From: JAJFFW01 sp038531315
GTDB lineage: Bacteria; Pseudomonadota; Alphaproteobacteria; Caulobacterales; Parvularculaceae
Reading direction: 5' to 3'
DNA: 49,759 nt
Assembly: GCA_038531315.1 (NCBI GenBank)
Contig: JBCBBT010000024.1
Span: 1-49,759, forward strand
Shown here: one piece after another, positions 17,644 to 26,303 of the stretch
Layout: every line of letters begins with the position of its first letter
How positions within the stretch are numbered: position 1 is the first letter of the stretch
The notes under the pieces: model-generated
Databases searched by the model: none
The model's input: only the letters and a program-made list of their open reading frames with translations
Told to the model about the DNA's origin: nothing
Program-made: the position numbers and the translations under genes

Positions 17644-18447
17644 ATGCGCCAGACATTAAAAAAGACCTACGCCCTTTTTGGTCCGGGCCGCGTCGGGCGG
17701 AATATGGCGCATTATCTGCGTGCGCTCGGACATGATGTAACGGTGTTGTCGCGCGCGGACGCTGAAGAACGCCCCGGGCGGTGCGAGCACGCGATCATCG
17801 CCTGCGATATCGTGCTCGCGGCGGTTCCCGACGATGCGCTGGAGGCCTGGCGCGCGCGCTGGGCGCCCGTCGCAGGCGACAGGCCGCTCGCGCACTTTTC
17901 GGGCGCGGCGACGCTGCGCGGCGTCAATTCCTATCATCCGCTTTATTCGTTTCCTGACGATATCTTAAACTTTGACGATCTTCGGTCGATCGCCTTCGCT
18001 TGCGCGCCCGGCCAGGCGGCTTTCAGGGATATTTTTCCGCAAGCGGAGAATTTGACATTCACGGTGGCAGCTGAAGACCGCGCTTATTATCACGCGCTCG
18101 CGGTGATCAGCGGAAATTTCTCGGCGTTTGTCTGGAATGAAACGGCCAAGGCCTTCCGCACGCGGTTCGAGATGGAAGGCGAAAAAGCAGGAGATAACGC
18201 GAAGGCCCCCGATATGGCGGCGGTGTTGCGGGCGTATTTCACGAGCGTTGTCGATCGCTTTGCGGCGGCGCCGGAAAACTCCATGACCGGACCGGTTGCC
18301 CGGCGCGACCGGTCAAGCGTGAAAGCCAATCTTGCGGCGCTAAAGACCGCTCAGGCTGAAAGCCCGCAATCGACAGATCTTGCGAAGCTTTATAACGCGT
18401 TTCTTGCCGCCGCCTGGCCAGACTATGAGGACGACGACAAGGCCTGA
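17644..18447 (+). CDS. DUF2520-type Rossmann-fold protein, NADP-binding
   Basis: The 267 residues start with a dinucleotide-binding fold (YALFGPGRVGRNMAHYLRAL, glycine-rich loop GPGRVG). An all-helical C-terminal half follows, containing NSYHPLYSF and a helical dimerisation-like region, as in the Rossmann-like plus DUF2520 family related to ketopantoate and 6-phosphogluconate dehydrogenases. The reaction is unknown; a reductase of a small keto acid is plausible. The start is the ATG at 17644; upstream codons in the frame look non-coding. Its 3' end overlaps the convergent membrane-protein gene by 25 bases. Confidence 0.75.
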   Translation: MRQTLKKTYALFGPGRVGRNMAHYLRALGHDVTVLSRADAEERPGRCEHAIIACDIVLAAVPDDALEAWRARWAPVAGDRPLAHFSGAATLRGVNSYHPLYSFPDDILNFDDLRSIAFACAPGQAAFRDIFPQAENLTFTVAAEDRAYYHALAVISGNFSAFVWNETAKAFRTRFEMEGEKAGDNAKAPDMAAVLRAYFTSVVDRFAAAPENSMTGPVARRDRSSVKANLAALKTAQAESPQSTDLAKLYNAFLAAAWPDYEDDDKA

Positions 18448-19118
18448 GGGCCCGGCAGCCCGCGCGGACCCCATGTCGCGTCGACGCCCGCCGCCAGAAC
18501 GGCAAAGAGCGCGAATGCGAAAAGGCCCATTCCGGCGAAGATCTCGATGGTCTGAGGCGGCGGCGCGACGGCCCCGTAGAGTTGCAACCCTGCGGCCACA
18601 ACCAGGAACACGGCCAGCGCGGCGATCGCCCGCCCTCTCCGTCCAGGGTTTGGCCTCATCCGGACAGCGAAAATCACGACGCCGGCGGCCAGCAGGCCGA
18701 GTTCGGCCAAGAGCGTCAGCGCGAGGCTGTTCCAAAGCCCGAGACCGACGCGCGGCCCGCCGATCCACAAAGCAAGATCGGGTCTGTGGGTGATGAAATC
18801 GGCGATCCAGTGGGAAAAAACGAGCCCGCCGATCAGGACGGCGGCGCCGGTCCCCGCCTTCGGCCAGAACGCGCGATAAAGCGCTGCTGCAATCGCACTC
18901 CAGAAAACCGCCATCGCAAGCGAATGCGTCCAGGGCATGTGATAAAGATCAAGCGGGCTCGCGGCGGTGATCCCCGGCGCAATGCGCGCGCGCTCGATCC
19001 CGAGGAGGATAAACGGGGCCCACAAAAGGTCCAAAAACTGGACCGCCAAGACAGCGTGCCAGAGCTTGATGCGCGCTCCCGCGGCGGCCGCCGCGGGCCC
19101 GTAATGGCCCGTAAACAT
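18423..19118 (-). CDS. Multi-pass membrane protein, YdjM-like metal-dependent hydrolase candidate
   Basis: The 231 residues form about six membrane segments. Histidines and acidic residues sit at membrane edges: YHMPWTHSLAMAVFW (about 59-73) and FSHWIADFITHRPDL (about 103-117). This His/Asp pattern recalls the inner-membrane YdjM-type hydrolase family, but the match is by eye only. An AAGGA site lies upstream of the ATG. It converges on the DUF2520-type gene and the two coding regions overlap by 25 bases. No function can be assigned. Confidence 0.65.
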   Translation of the reverse strand: MFTGHYGPAAAAAGARIKLWHAVLAVQFLDLLWAPFILLGIERARIAPGITAASPLDLYHMPWTHSLAMAVFWSAIAAALYRAFWPKAGTGAAVLIGGLVFSHWIADFITHRPDLALWIGGPRVGLGLWNSLALTLLAELGLLAAGVVIFAVRMRPNPGRRGRAIAALAVFLVVAAGLQLYGAVAPPPQTIEIFAGMGLFAFALFAVLAAGVDATWGPRGLPGPQALSSSS

Positions 19119-19278
19119 CGCCGATAAATTCCTTTCAGGCGACCCCGTCTTGGCGCCTTTTCTGGGCGCTTGCTATGGCGCCGTCTTTCCTCTAATAGAC
19201 CGCGCTCGCACGAGATTTCACGCATCGCGCGGGCGCTTAAAGAGCCGCCCCGCCAAAGACTAGAGCAGGTTATTCGCC

Positions 19279-19956
19279 ATGGCTGAAGTAGATATTTTTG
19301 ATTGCGAAGTCCGCCAGAGAACAGGCACCGGCGGCGCGCGTGCGGTTCGCCGCGAGGGCTGGGTCCCCGGCGTGCTTTACAGCGGCGGCGATCCTGTGGC
19401 GATCAAGCTGAAGTTCAATCAGGTGAACAACGCCTATCAGGCCGGGCGCATGAATGCACGCCTCGCCAAAATCGACGTCGTCGGCGAAGACGGCCAACAG
19501 CCCGTAATCGCGCGCGACGTGCAGATTGATCCTGTCATGGGATTCCCCGTTCACGTCGATCTCATGCGCGTCGATGAGAACACCCGGATCGATGTTGAAG
19601 TGCCGGTGCGGTTTGCCAATGAAGAAGAAAGCCCCGGCCTGAAGCGCGGCGGCGTCTTGAACGTTGTTCGGTATGCGGTTGAAGTTTACGCGCCGGCGAC
19701 AGCTATTCCGGAATATTTCGAGCTTGATGTGACCGGCCTCGATATTGGCGACACGCTGACCATCTCGAACGTCAGTTTGCCGGACGGCGTTGAGCCGACG
19801 ATCACCGATCGCGACTTCACCATTGCGACCATCGCGGCGCCGTCTGCGGTCAAGTCGGCCGAACAGGAAGAAGACGCGGCGGACGCCGAGGCCGCGGCGG
19901 ACGGCGAAGCGTCTGCGGAAGCTGGCGACGGCGAGGACAAAAGCGACGAGGGATAA
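19279..19956 (+). CDS. rplY: 50S ribosomal protein L25, CTC form
   Basis: L25 binds 5S rRNA in the large subunit. The 225-residue long form has the N-terminal L25 domain (about 1-95, with RREGWVPGVLYSGG) and the C-terminal TL5/CTC beta domain (about 100-190). A very acidic Ala/Glu/Asp tail ends the protein. It is the first gene of the conserved rplY-pth-ychF group on the plus strand, 123 bases before pth. The ATG at 19279 follows a weak AGG site. Confidence 0.95.
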   Translation: MAEVDIFDCEVRQRTGTGGARAVRREGWVPGVLYSGGDPVAIKLKFNQVNNAYQAGRMNARLAKIDVVGEDGQQPVIARDVQIDPVMGFPVHVDLMRVDENTRIDVEVPVRFANEEESPGLKRGGVLNVVRYAVEVYAPATAIPEYFELDVTGLDIGDTLTISNVSLPDGVEPTITDRDFTIATIAAPSAVKSAEQEEDAADAEAAADGEASAEAGDGEDKSDEG

Positions 19957-20079
19957 GCCGCGCGCGAGCCTCGCCCGAGCGCACGCCTCGCGCAACGCCT
20001 CTCCGGTCGGTCTCGCCGCAACACTTCATCGCCCGCCCCCGCGCGTTTCAGATCGCCATAGCGAAAGGCGCCGCGCTCT

Positions 20080-20886
20080 ATGCTGATCCTGGTCGGTCTC
20101 GGCAATCCCGGCGAAAAATACGCACGCCATCGCCACAATGTCGGCTTTATGGCAGTCGACGCCATTGCGGACAGGCATGGCTTTTCGCCGGCCCGCGAGA
20201 AGTTCAGGGGCCTGATCCGCGAAGGCGCGTTCGATACGCCCGCCGGCCGGCAAAAGGCGATGGTCCTAAAGCCCCTCACCTTCATGAACGAGTCCGGGCG
20301 CAGCGTGCGCGAGGCTGCTCAGTTTTTCAAAGTTCCCTCTGAGGACGTTATTGTCTTTTACGACGAGCTCGATCTCGCACCCGGCAAAGTGAAGATAAAG
20401 ACCGGCGGCGGCGCCGCCGGACATAACGGCATCCGGTCAATCGACGCCCATCTTGGCAACGACTTCCAGCGGGTGCGGATCGGGATCGGTCACCCGGGGC
20501 ACAAATCAAAAGTCTCCGGCTATGTGCTCGGAAATTTCGCCAAAGCCGATGAGGTATGGCTTGGCGACCTTCTGGACGCGATGGCGGTGACAGCGCCGTG
20601 GCTGGCGACGGACAAGCCGCGTTTTCTCTCAGAGCTTGCCCTTGAGCTTAACGGTGAGAGTGACGCAGGGCGCAAGCGCGGCGCGAGCCCAAAGCGGGCA
20701 AACGAGACGCGCGCAAGCTCAAAGCCTGCAGGCGAGAAGACGAAAAAAGCGGATGATAAAAAAACCGCCGCACAAGCGCCGCCCCTGAACGCGCCTTCGC
20801 AATCATCGCCCGCCCAAAAACCGAAGGGCGCGCTCGGCGAGGCCCTGTCAAAACTGTTTGGCCAAAACGGTCAGTTAAAGGATTAA
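20080..20886 (+). CDS. pth: Peptidyl-tRNA hydrolase with low-complexity C-terminal tail
   Basis: Pth frees tRNA from peptidyl-tRNA that drops off ribosomes. Family features are LVGLGNPGEKYARHRHNVGF (catalytic His19), PLTFMNESG, FYDELDLAPG and GGGAAGHNGIRSI. The enzyme core ends near residue 190. Bacterial Pth is usually about 190-200 residues, but this one is 268. The extra 70 residues are rich in Lys, Ala, Ser and Pro and look disordered. ychF starts four bases after its stop, so the two are likely cotranslated. Confidence 0.95.
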   Translation: MLILVGLGNPGEKYARHRHNVGFMAVDAIADRHGFSPAREKFRGLIREGAFDTPAGRQKAMVLKPLTFMNESGRSVREAAQFFKVPSEDVIVFYDELDLAPGKVKIKTGGGAAGHNGIRSIDAHLGNDFQRVRIGIGHPGHKSKVSGYVLGNFAKADEVWLGDLLDAMAVTAPWLATDKPRFLSELALELNGESDAGRKRGASPKRANETRASSKPAGEKTKKADDKKTAAQAPPLNAPSQSSPAQKPKGALGEALSKLFGQNGQLKD

Positions 20887-20890
20887 CCCG

Positions 20891-21988
20891 ATGGGATTTA
20901 AATGCGGCATTGTCGGCCTTCCAAACGTAGGCAAGTCGACGCTTTTCAATGCGCTCACAAAAACCGCGGCGGCGCAGGCGGAGAATTATCCGTTTTGCAC
21001 GATTGAGCCGAATGTCGGCGATGTGGCGGTCCCTGAGCCGCGATTGTTCAAGCTGGCCGAAATCGCGCAGTCAGCCAATGTCGTGCCGGCGCGGATGCAG
21101 TTTGTCGATATTGCCGGGCTCGTCAAAGGCGCGTCGAAAGGCGAAGGCCTTGGCAATCAGTTTCTCGCCAATATCCGCGAAGTCGACGCTGTCGTTTACG
21201 TTTTGCGATGCTTTGACGACGACGACATTACGCATGTCGCCGGCGCGATCGATCCGATTGCCGATTTTGAAGTCGTCGAGACCGAGTTAATGCTGGCCGA
21301 TCTTGAGAGCCTGGAAAAGCGCCGCGTCAATCTTGAGAAAAAAGTGCGCGGTCAGGACAAGGACGCCAAAGCCGAACTCGTCCTCGTCGACAAGGCGCTT
21401 GAAGCGCTGCGTGGCGGCAAACCGGCGCGGACCGTCGACATTGACGCTGACGACGCCAAAGCATGGAAAGGCCTCCAGCTTCTGACCACCAAGCCGGTTC
21501 TTTTTGTCGCCAATGTCGACGAGGACGCCGCGGCGACGGGCAATGCGTACGCCGAACGCGTTGCGGCGCGCGCCGCCGAAGAAGGCGCCGCCAGCATTGT
21601 GATCTCAGCCAAGATCGAAGCCGAACTCGCGCAGCTCGACGACGACGAACAGAGCGAGTATCTGGAAACGCTGGGTCTGGAAGAGCCCGGTCTGAACCGC
21701 CTGATCCGCGAAGGCTTCGCGTTGCTCGGCCTCAAGACCTATTTCACCGCAGGCCCCAAAGAGGCCCGAGCCTGGACGTTCAGAGCCGGAGCCACCGCAC
21801 CGCAGGCCGCCGGCGTTATCCATACCGATTTCGAACGCGGTTTCATTCGTGCAGAAACCATTACCTATGAAGACTATGTCGCGCTCGGCGGTGAAAGCGG
21901 CGCCAAAGACGCCGGCAAAATGCGTCTTGAAGGCAAGGAATACATCGTCGAAGACGGCGACGTTATGTTGTTCCGGTTTAACGCTTAA
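20891..21988 (+). CDS. ychF: Redox/ribosome-associated GTPase (ATPase) YchF
   Basis: YchF is an Obg-family P-loop protein that binds the ribosome and often prefers ATP. The 365 residues contain the G1 motif GLPNVGKST (8-16), G3 as DIAGLVKGASKGEGLGN and a C-terminal TGS domain with the segment LKTYFTAGPKEARAWTF. AAGGA lies eight bases before the ATG. It ends the rplY-pth-ychF group and overlaps the stop codon of the convergent exported-protein gene by four bases. Confidence 0.96.
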   Translation: MGFKCGIVGLPNVGKSTLFNALTKTAAAQAENYPFCTIEPNVGDVAVPEPRLFKLAEIAQSANVVPARMQFVDIAGLVKGASKGEGLGNQFLANIREVDAVVYVLRCFDDDDITHVAGAIDPIADFEVVETELMLADLESLEKRRVNLEKKVRGQDKDAKAELVLVDKALEALRGGKPARTVDIDADDAKAWKGLQLLTTKPVLFVANVDEDAAATGNAYAERVAARAAEEGAASIVISAKIEAELAQLDDDEQSEYLETLGLEEPGLNRLIREGFALLGLKTYFTAGPKEARAWTFRAGATAPQAAGVIHTDFERGFIRAETITYEDYVALGGESGAKDAGKMRLEGKEYIVEDGDVMLFRFNA

Positions 21989-22551
21989 AAGTCGCCTTCG
22001 CGGCCGAGCGTGCTGCGCCGCGCGGCCGGGTTTTCATAGCGGTCCAGAATATCGTTATAGGGATTGTCAATGATGCTCGTCCCAAAGGGCTGGCCGTCAT
22101 AGGTGATGGCGCCCTCTTTCGCCGAGCGAGCGCTCTTGATCTGATCGTCGCCATAGCGATCGGCCTGAATTACGAGCCCCTCAAGGAGGGTGCCGTAATA
22201 GCGCCACTCAAGCCCGGTATAATAGAAAAATCCGTACACCTGATATTTTGGATTGCCGAGCGGATAGATATCGACAATGCAGTCGTAGCCCGCATAGGTG
22301 GGCGTGATGCCTTCAAAGCCCGTCAGGCGCCGATCGGCGTTGAATTCACAGCTGAAAAGATGAATGTCGACCGGAAAACGCGGGTTCGCCGTGCTCACGT
22401 TGGGTTGATAGCGATAGGACGTGGCGTTCACGCGGCCGACGAACTCGCCCTGGATCGCCATCAGCGCCTCGTAATAGGAAGGCGGCGCGTGGCGCGCAAA
22501 AGCGGCCTCGGGGAGCGATTGCAGCGCCATCATGGCAAACAGGATCGACAT
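21985..22551 (-). CDS. Exported protein of unknown function
   Basis: This 188-residue protein has a likely signal peptide (MSILFAMMALQSLPEAAFA, cleavage about residue 19). The mature part is rich in Tyr, Asp and Gly, with two cysteines that could form a disulfide (FSCEFNADRR and YDCIVDIYP). I do not recognise a family. It lies between ychF, with which its stop overlaps, and the end of the petABC operon. It is read in the same direction as petABC but beyond that operon's terminator. Confidence 0.65.
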   Translation of the reverse strand: MSILFAMMALQSLPEAAFARHAPPSYYEALMAIQGEFVGRVNATSYRYQPNVSTANPRFPVDIHLFSCEFNADRRLTGFEGITPTYAGYDCIVDIYPLGNPKYQVYGFFYYTGLEWRYYGTLLEGLVIQADRYGDDQIKSARSAKEGAITYDGQPFGTSIIDNPYNDILDRYENPAARRSTLGREGDF

Positions 22552-22676
22552 GAGACGGTTGTATCGTCGCGAGGCTTAACGCACGCTTTACGCAAACGGC
22601 CGCAATGGCTGCAAAAGACCCCAAACGCTGCGAAACAGGGCGCGCCTGCACCAAAATAAGAAAGACCAGAACACGA

Positions 22677-22711
22677 AAAAGCCCGCCAACATCCATCGTG
22701 CTGGCGGGCTT
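22677..22711 (-). terminator. Rho-independent terminator of the petABC operon
   Basis: A 10-bp perfect stem (22679-22688 with 22702-22711, 13-base loop) is followed on the minus strand by a T5 run. It lies just after the cytochrome c1 stop codon. Confidence 0.85.
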
Positions 22712-22739
22712 AATCGGCGTGGAGGCCGGATTTACGGCC

Positions 22740-23648
22740 TTAGTGTTCGACGTTCGACCAGATCTCGCGATAGGACCAATAAAGAATACCGGTCAGAATC
22801 AGAAGGTAAGCCAGCGTGATGACGCCGAGTTTCTTGCGCTGTTCAAGCTTCGGCTCTGCGGCCCAGGTCAGGAATTCAACGACGTCTTTGGCGTATTGCT
22901 CAACCGTCTCAGGCGAGCCGTCTTCATAGCTGACGCTGCCGTCGTAGAGCGGCTGCGCCATCGCGAACACGCCGCCGTAAGGCACCTCGACGTCTTTAAC
23001 AGGGTGGCCCTCGGCATCGATATATTCAGGCTTCAGATTTTGTGACATGTCGCCGGGATAATACGGATTATAGTATTGCCCGGGCGCGACGGTCACGGTT
23101 TCCGGCGCATCCACATAACCGGTCAAAAGGCTGTAGACATAGTCCGGACCGTGCGGGCGGGCTTTGGTGATCAGCGACAAATCAGGCGGCAACGCCCCGC
23201 CATTGGCGAGACGGGCTACCTGTTCGTTCGGGAAGGGTTTCGGGAAATAATCCGACGGCAATGCTGCGCGCTGGAACATATCGCCGAAATCATCGGGACC
23301 GTCTTCAACCTGAAAATTCGCTGCGATCGCCTTGACCACAGGGTTTTCATTCGGGTTCGAACAATCGACGTTATCCGGCACGCCTTCAGGACAGGACTGC
23401 AGCTCGTAGGGACCGCCCTTCTGGCCAAGATTACGGAATGCGATCTGGTCAAGCGCATGACAACCGGCGCAGACCGTTGAATAGACCTGATAACCGCGCT
23501 GAAGCGCTTCGTCGTCAAATGTGCCGAACGGGCCGGAAAAGTGCCAGTCGACTTTTTTCAACTCTTTGGTCTTGCCGCCGGCGGCGAGCGCCGGGCCGGC
23601 AATAGCGAGGGACGCGGCCCCCGCCAGGATTAACAGTGAACGGATCAT
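22740..23648 (-). CDS. petC: Cytochrome c1 of the bc1 complex
   Basis: This is the haem-c subunit of ubiquinol-cytochrome c reductase, passing electrons from the Rieske centre to cytochrome c. The 302-residue precursor has a signal peptide (first 22 residues, ending ALAA), the haem motif CAGCH (Cys60, Cys63, His64) and a C-terminal anchor helix VITLAYLLILTGILYW. The ATG at 23648 has GGAG seven bases upstream, inside the petB stop region, which points to translational coupling. A longer open frame upstream is only read-through into petB. It is the last gene of petABC. Confidence 0.96.
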   Translation of the reverse strand: MIRSLLILAGAASLAIAGPALAAGGKTKELKKVDWHFSGPFGTFDDEALQRGYQVYSTVCAGCHALDQIAFRNLGQKGGPYELQSCPEGVPDNVDCSNPNENPVVKAIAANFQVEDGPDDFGDMFQRAALPSDYFPKPFPNEQVARLANGGALPPDLSLITKARPHGPDYVYSLLTGYVDAPETVTVAPGQYYNPYYPGDMSQNLKPEYIDAEGHPVKDVEVPYGGVFAMAQPLYDGSVSYEDGSPETVEQYAKDVVEFLTWAAEPKLEQRKKLGVITLAYLLILTGILYWSYREIWSNVEH

Positions 23649-23652
23649 GAGG

Positions 23653-24963
23653 TTACTCCGCTGGCACGGCGTCGGGCGCCGGTTGTCGGTCGGTGGGCTT
23701 GCCGCTCGAGAACGGCGATTTCTGATCGAGGACCGCCTGCGCAATTGATTTCGGCCGCGCATTCGGCGTTTCCAGAATGCCTAGAAGCGGCAGGATGACG
23801 AGGAAGAACGCGAAGTAATAAAGCGTGCAAATCTGCGCGAACAACACGTAAGAGCCTTCCGCGGGCTTACCGCCAAGATAACCGAGCGCAAGACACACGA
23901 TCACGAACAGGACGAACCATAATTTCGCAATCGGGCGGTAGCGCATGGACCGAACTTTCGACGTGTCGAGCCAAGGCAGGACAAACAGAACCGCGATTGA
24001 TCCGAACATCGCCAGAACGCCGCCGAGCTTCGACGAAATCGGTCCGATATCGAACGTGATCGCCCGCAAGATCGCGTAGAACGGCAGGAAGTACCATTCC
24101 GGCACAATATGGGCCGGCGTCGAAAGCGGGTTCGCGGGAATGTAGTTATCCGGATGGCCGAGGCTGTTCGGGAAATAAAAGACAAATGCCGCAAACAACA
24201 CGAGGAAGACCGCAATCGCGAAGCCGTCTTTCACGGTGTAGTACGGATGAAACGGCACCGTGTCTTTCTTCACGTCTTTGACTTCAACGCCCGTCGGGTT
24301 GTTGTTGCCGGGGATATGAAGCGCCCAGACGTGCAGAACGACGACGCCTGCGATCGCGAACGGCAGCAAATAATGCAGTGAGAAGAACCGGTTCAGCGTT
24401 GCATTATCAACCGCCGGACCGCCGAGCAGCAGTGTCTGGATCGGCTCGCCGACATAAGGGATCGCGCCAAACAGGCCGGTAATGACCGTTGCGCCCCAGA
24501 AGGACATTTGCCCCCACGGCAACACGTAGCCCATGAAGGCGGTGCCCATCATCAAAAGGAAGATGATGACGCCGAGAATCCAGAGCATCTCGCGCGGCTC
24601 CTTATAGGAACCATAATAAAGGCCGCGGAACATGTGCAGATAGACCGCAAGGAAGAACATCGATGCGCCATTGGCGTGCACATACCGGATCAGCCAGCCG
24701 TAATTCACGTCGCGCATAATATGTTCAACGCTGTCGAACGCGAGATCGACATGCGCCACATAATGCATCGCAAGCACGATGCCGGTGACGATTTGCACGA
24801 CCAGGCAGATCGCGAGGATGCCGCCGAAGGTGTACCAATAATTCAGGTTCTTCGGCGTCGGAAAATCGACAAAGCTGTCATACATGAGGCGGACGACGGG
24901 CAATCGCTTGTCGAGCCACTTCTCAACGCCTGTTCCGGGATTGTACGTAGATTCGTGAGCCAT
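23653..24963 (-). CDS. petB: Cytochrome b of the bc1 complex
   Basis: This membrane subunit holds the two b haems and the quinol oxidation and reduction sites. The 436 residues have the normal set of eight membrane helices. They include the Qo-site segment GTAFMGYVLPWGQMSFWGA and haem-binding histidines in HYVAHVDLAF and HYLLPFAIAGVVVLHVWALH. The PEWYFLPFYAILR segment is the conserved PEWY motif. A C-terminal hydrophilic tail of about 35 residues ends the protein. An AGGAG site precedes the ATG, and it sits 24 bases after petA. Confidence 0.97.
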   Translation of the reverse strand: MAHESTYNPGTGVEKWLDKRLPVVRLMYDSFVDFPTPKNLNYWYTFGGILAICLVVQIVTGIVLAMHYVAHVDLAFDSVEHIMRDVNYGWLIRYVHANGASMFFLAVYLHMFRGLYYGSYKEPREMLWILGVIIFLLMMGTAFMGYVLPWGQMSFWGATVITGLFGAIPYVGEPIQTLLLGGPAVDNATLNRFFSLHYLLPFAIAGVVVLHVWALHIPGNNNPTGVEVKDVKKDTVPFHPYYTVKDGFAIAVFLVLFAAFVFYFPNSLGHPDNYIPANPLSTPAHIVPEWYFLPFYAILRAITFDIGPISSKLGGVLAMFGSIAVLFVLPWLDTSKVRSMRYRPIAKLWFVLFVIVCLALGYLGGKPAEGSYVLFAQICTLYYFAFFLVILPLLGILETPNARPKSIAQAVLDQKSPFSSGKPTDRQPAPDAVPAE

Positions 24964-24987
24964 CGCTGACGCTCCTGACGGGTATTG

Positions 24988-25566
24988 TTAGCCGATTTTG
25001 ATGACGGTGTCGGTGAGGAATTCATAAGGCGGCACGGCGAGATTTTCCGGCGCCGGGCCTTTGCGGATACGGCCCGACGTATCGTAGTGCGAGCCGTGGC
25101 ATGGACAGAACCAGCCATTATAATCGCCGCGATTATCGCCCTGATCAGAGCCGAGCGGCACACAGCCAAGATGCGTGCAGACGCCGACGACGACCATATA
25201 CGCCGGGTTGATTACCCGGTTGACGTCGCTCGCCTCATCGCCGGCGGCTATATTCGCGTTGCGCGCTTCATCGTCTTTCAGGGCGCTTATCGGCGTTTCC
25301 TCGGCGGCGGCGATCTCTTCGGCCGTCCGGTGACGAATAAAGACAGGTTTGCCCTGCCAGAAGACTTTGATCGCCTCGCCCTCGGAGAGCGATGCGATGT
25401 CGACTTCTTTCGTGGAGAGCGCGCGCACGGACGCGTCCGGGTTCATCTGATCGACGAGCGGCACCGCAATGCCGACAACCGCCATGCCGGACATGCCGGC
25501 GGCGAGGAGATGAATGAAATCGCGCCGGGTCGGTTCTTCTTCCAGCTGGTCTTGCGTGACGGTCAT
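24988..25566 (-). CDS. petA: Rieske iron-sulfur subunit of the bc1 complex
   Basis: This subunit carries the 2Fe-2S cluster that takes the first electron from quinol. The 192 residues have a twin-arginine type N-terminus (TRRDFIHLLAAGMSG) serving as the membrane anchor. Cluster-binding boxes are CTHLGC (Cys130, His132) and CPCHGSH (Cys154, His157); Cys135 and Cys156 form the usual disulfide. It is the first gene of petABC, followed closely by petB. A divergent 252-base gap separates it from trmL and holds a long inverted repeat. Confidence 0.97.
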   Translation of the reverse strand: MTVTQDQLEEEPTRRDFIHLLAAGMSGMAVVGIAVPLVDQMNPDASVRALSTKEVDIASLSEGEAIKVFWQGKPVFIRHRTAEEIAAAEETPISALKDDEARNANIAAGDEASDVNRVINPAYMVVVGVCTHLGCVPLGSDQGDNRGDYNGWFCPCHGSHYDTSGRIRKGPAPENLAVPPYEFLTDTVIKIG

Positions 25567-25596
25567 GACGAGGTCCCGAATATTCTTCTAAATGAT

Positions 25597-25630
25597 TGAG
25601 AAAGCGCAGGAATGCATTGCAACTTTCTCA
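25597..25630. promoter_or_regulatory. Inverted repeat upstream of petA, possible operator
   Basis: TGAGAAAG (25597-25604) and CTTTCTCA (25623-25630) form a perfect 8-bp inverted repeat 18 bases apart, 31-64 bases upstream of the petA ATG. A regulator site is possible, but no known consensus was matched. Confidence 0.35.
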
Positions 25631-25818
25631 CACGCCTTTTACGACGCTCCATATGGCCCAGATCGTATTAAGTGCGAAGTGCGTCCCAGCGTCGCGAAAC
25701 CCCGGGCGCAGCATCGCCGCACCAGAAAAATTGCGCACCCAGTACGCCCAAAGCGGGCTCACTCTATTTACGGTCTGTTAACACCGGGGTCTATCGCCGG
25801 ATTCGATTTTTGTCGACC

Positions 25819-26271
25819 ATGCATCTTGCCCTGTTTCAGCCCGAAATCGCCGCCAATGTCGGGGCGGCCGTGCGCGTCGCCGCCTGTTTTGGGGCGGGAC
25901 TCGATATCATCGGGCCGTGTGGATTTCCCCTGTCCGACAAAGCGCTGCGCCGAACGGCGATGGACTACCAGCTGATCGCCAAGCCGAGCCTCCATGACAG
26001 TTGGCGGGCCTTCACGGCGCAGCCGCGGGGCCGGCTCGTTCTGATGACCACAAAAGCCGAAAGCGCCCATACCGATCTCGCCTTTCGCGCCGACGACACG
26101 ATCCTGATCGGGCGCGAGTCGAGCGGCGTGCCCGACGCCGTGCGCGCGTGCGCCGATTGCGCTGTCCGGATCGCCATGGCCCCGGAAGCGCGCTCGCTCA
26201 ATATGGCCGTCGCCGCCGCCGTGGCGCTCGCCGAAGCCCGCCGCCAGATCGGCTGGCCCGCAGCGAATTGA
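25819..26271 (+). CDS. trmL: tRNA (cytidine(34)-2'-O)-methyltransferase
   Basis: TrmL methylates the wobble ribose of tRNA-Leu using SAM. At 150 residues it is a stand-alone SPOUT domain. It shows the knotted-fold motifs NVGAAVRVAACFGAGLDIIG, ILIGRESSGVP and RSLNMAVAAAVALAEA. The open frame is longer, but the ATG at 25819 gives the family start (MHLALFQPEIAANVG). It is divergent from petABC and lies 32 bases before hemF, a neighbourhood common in alphaproteobacteria. Confidence 0.92.
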   Translation: MHLALFQPEIAANVGAAVRVAACFGAGLDIIGPCGFPLSDKALRRTAMDYQLIAKPSLHDSWRAFTAQPRGRLVLMTTKAESAHTDLAFRADDTILIGRESSGVPDAVRACADCAVRIAMAPEARSLNMAVAAAVALAEARRQIGWPAAN

Positions 26272-26303
26272 TTGCGGCGCGTAACCGACCTAAGAGGCAT
26301 GCC

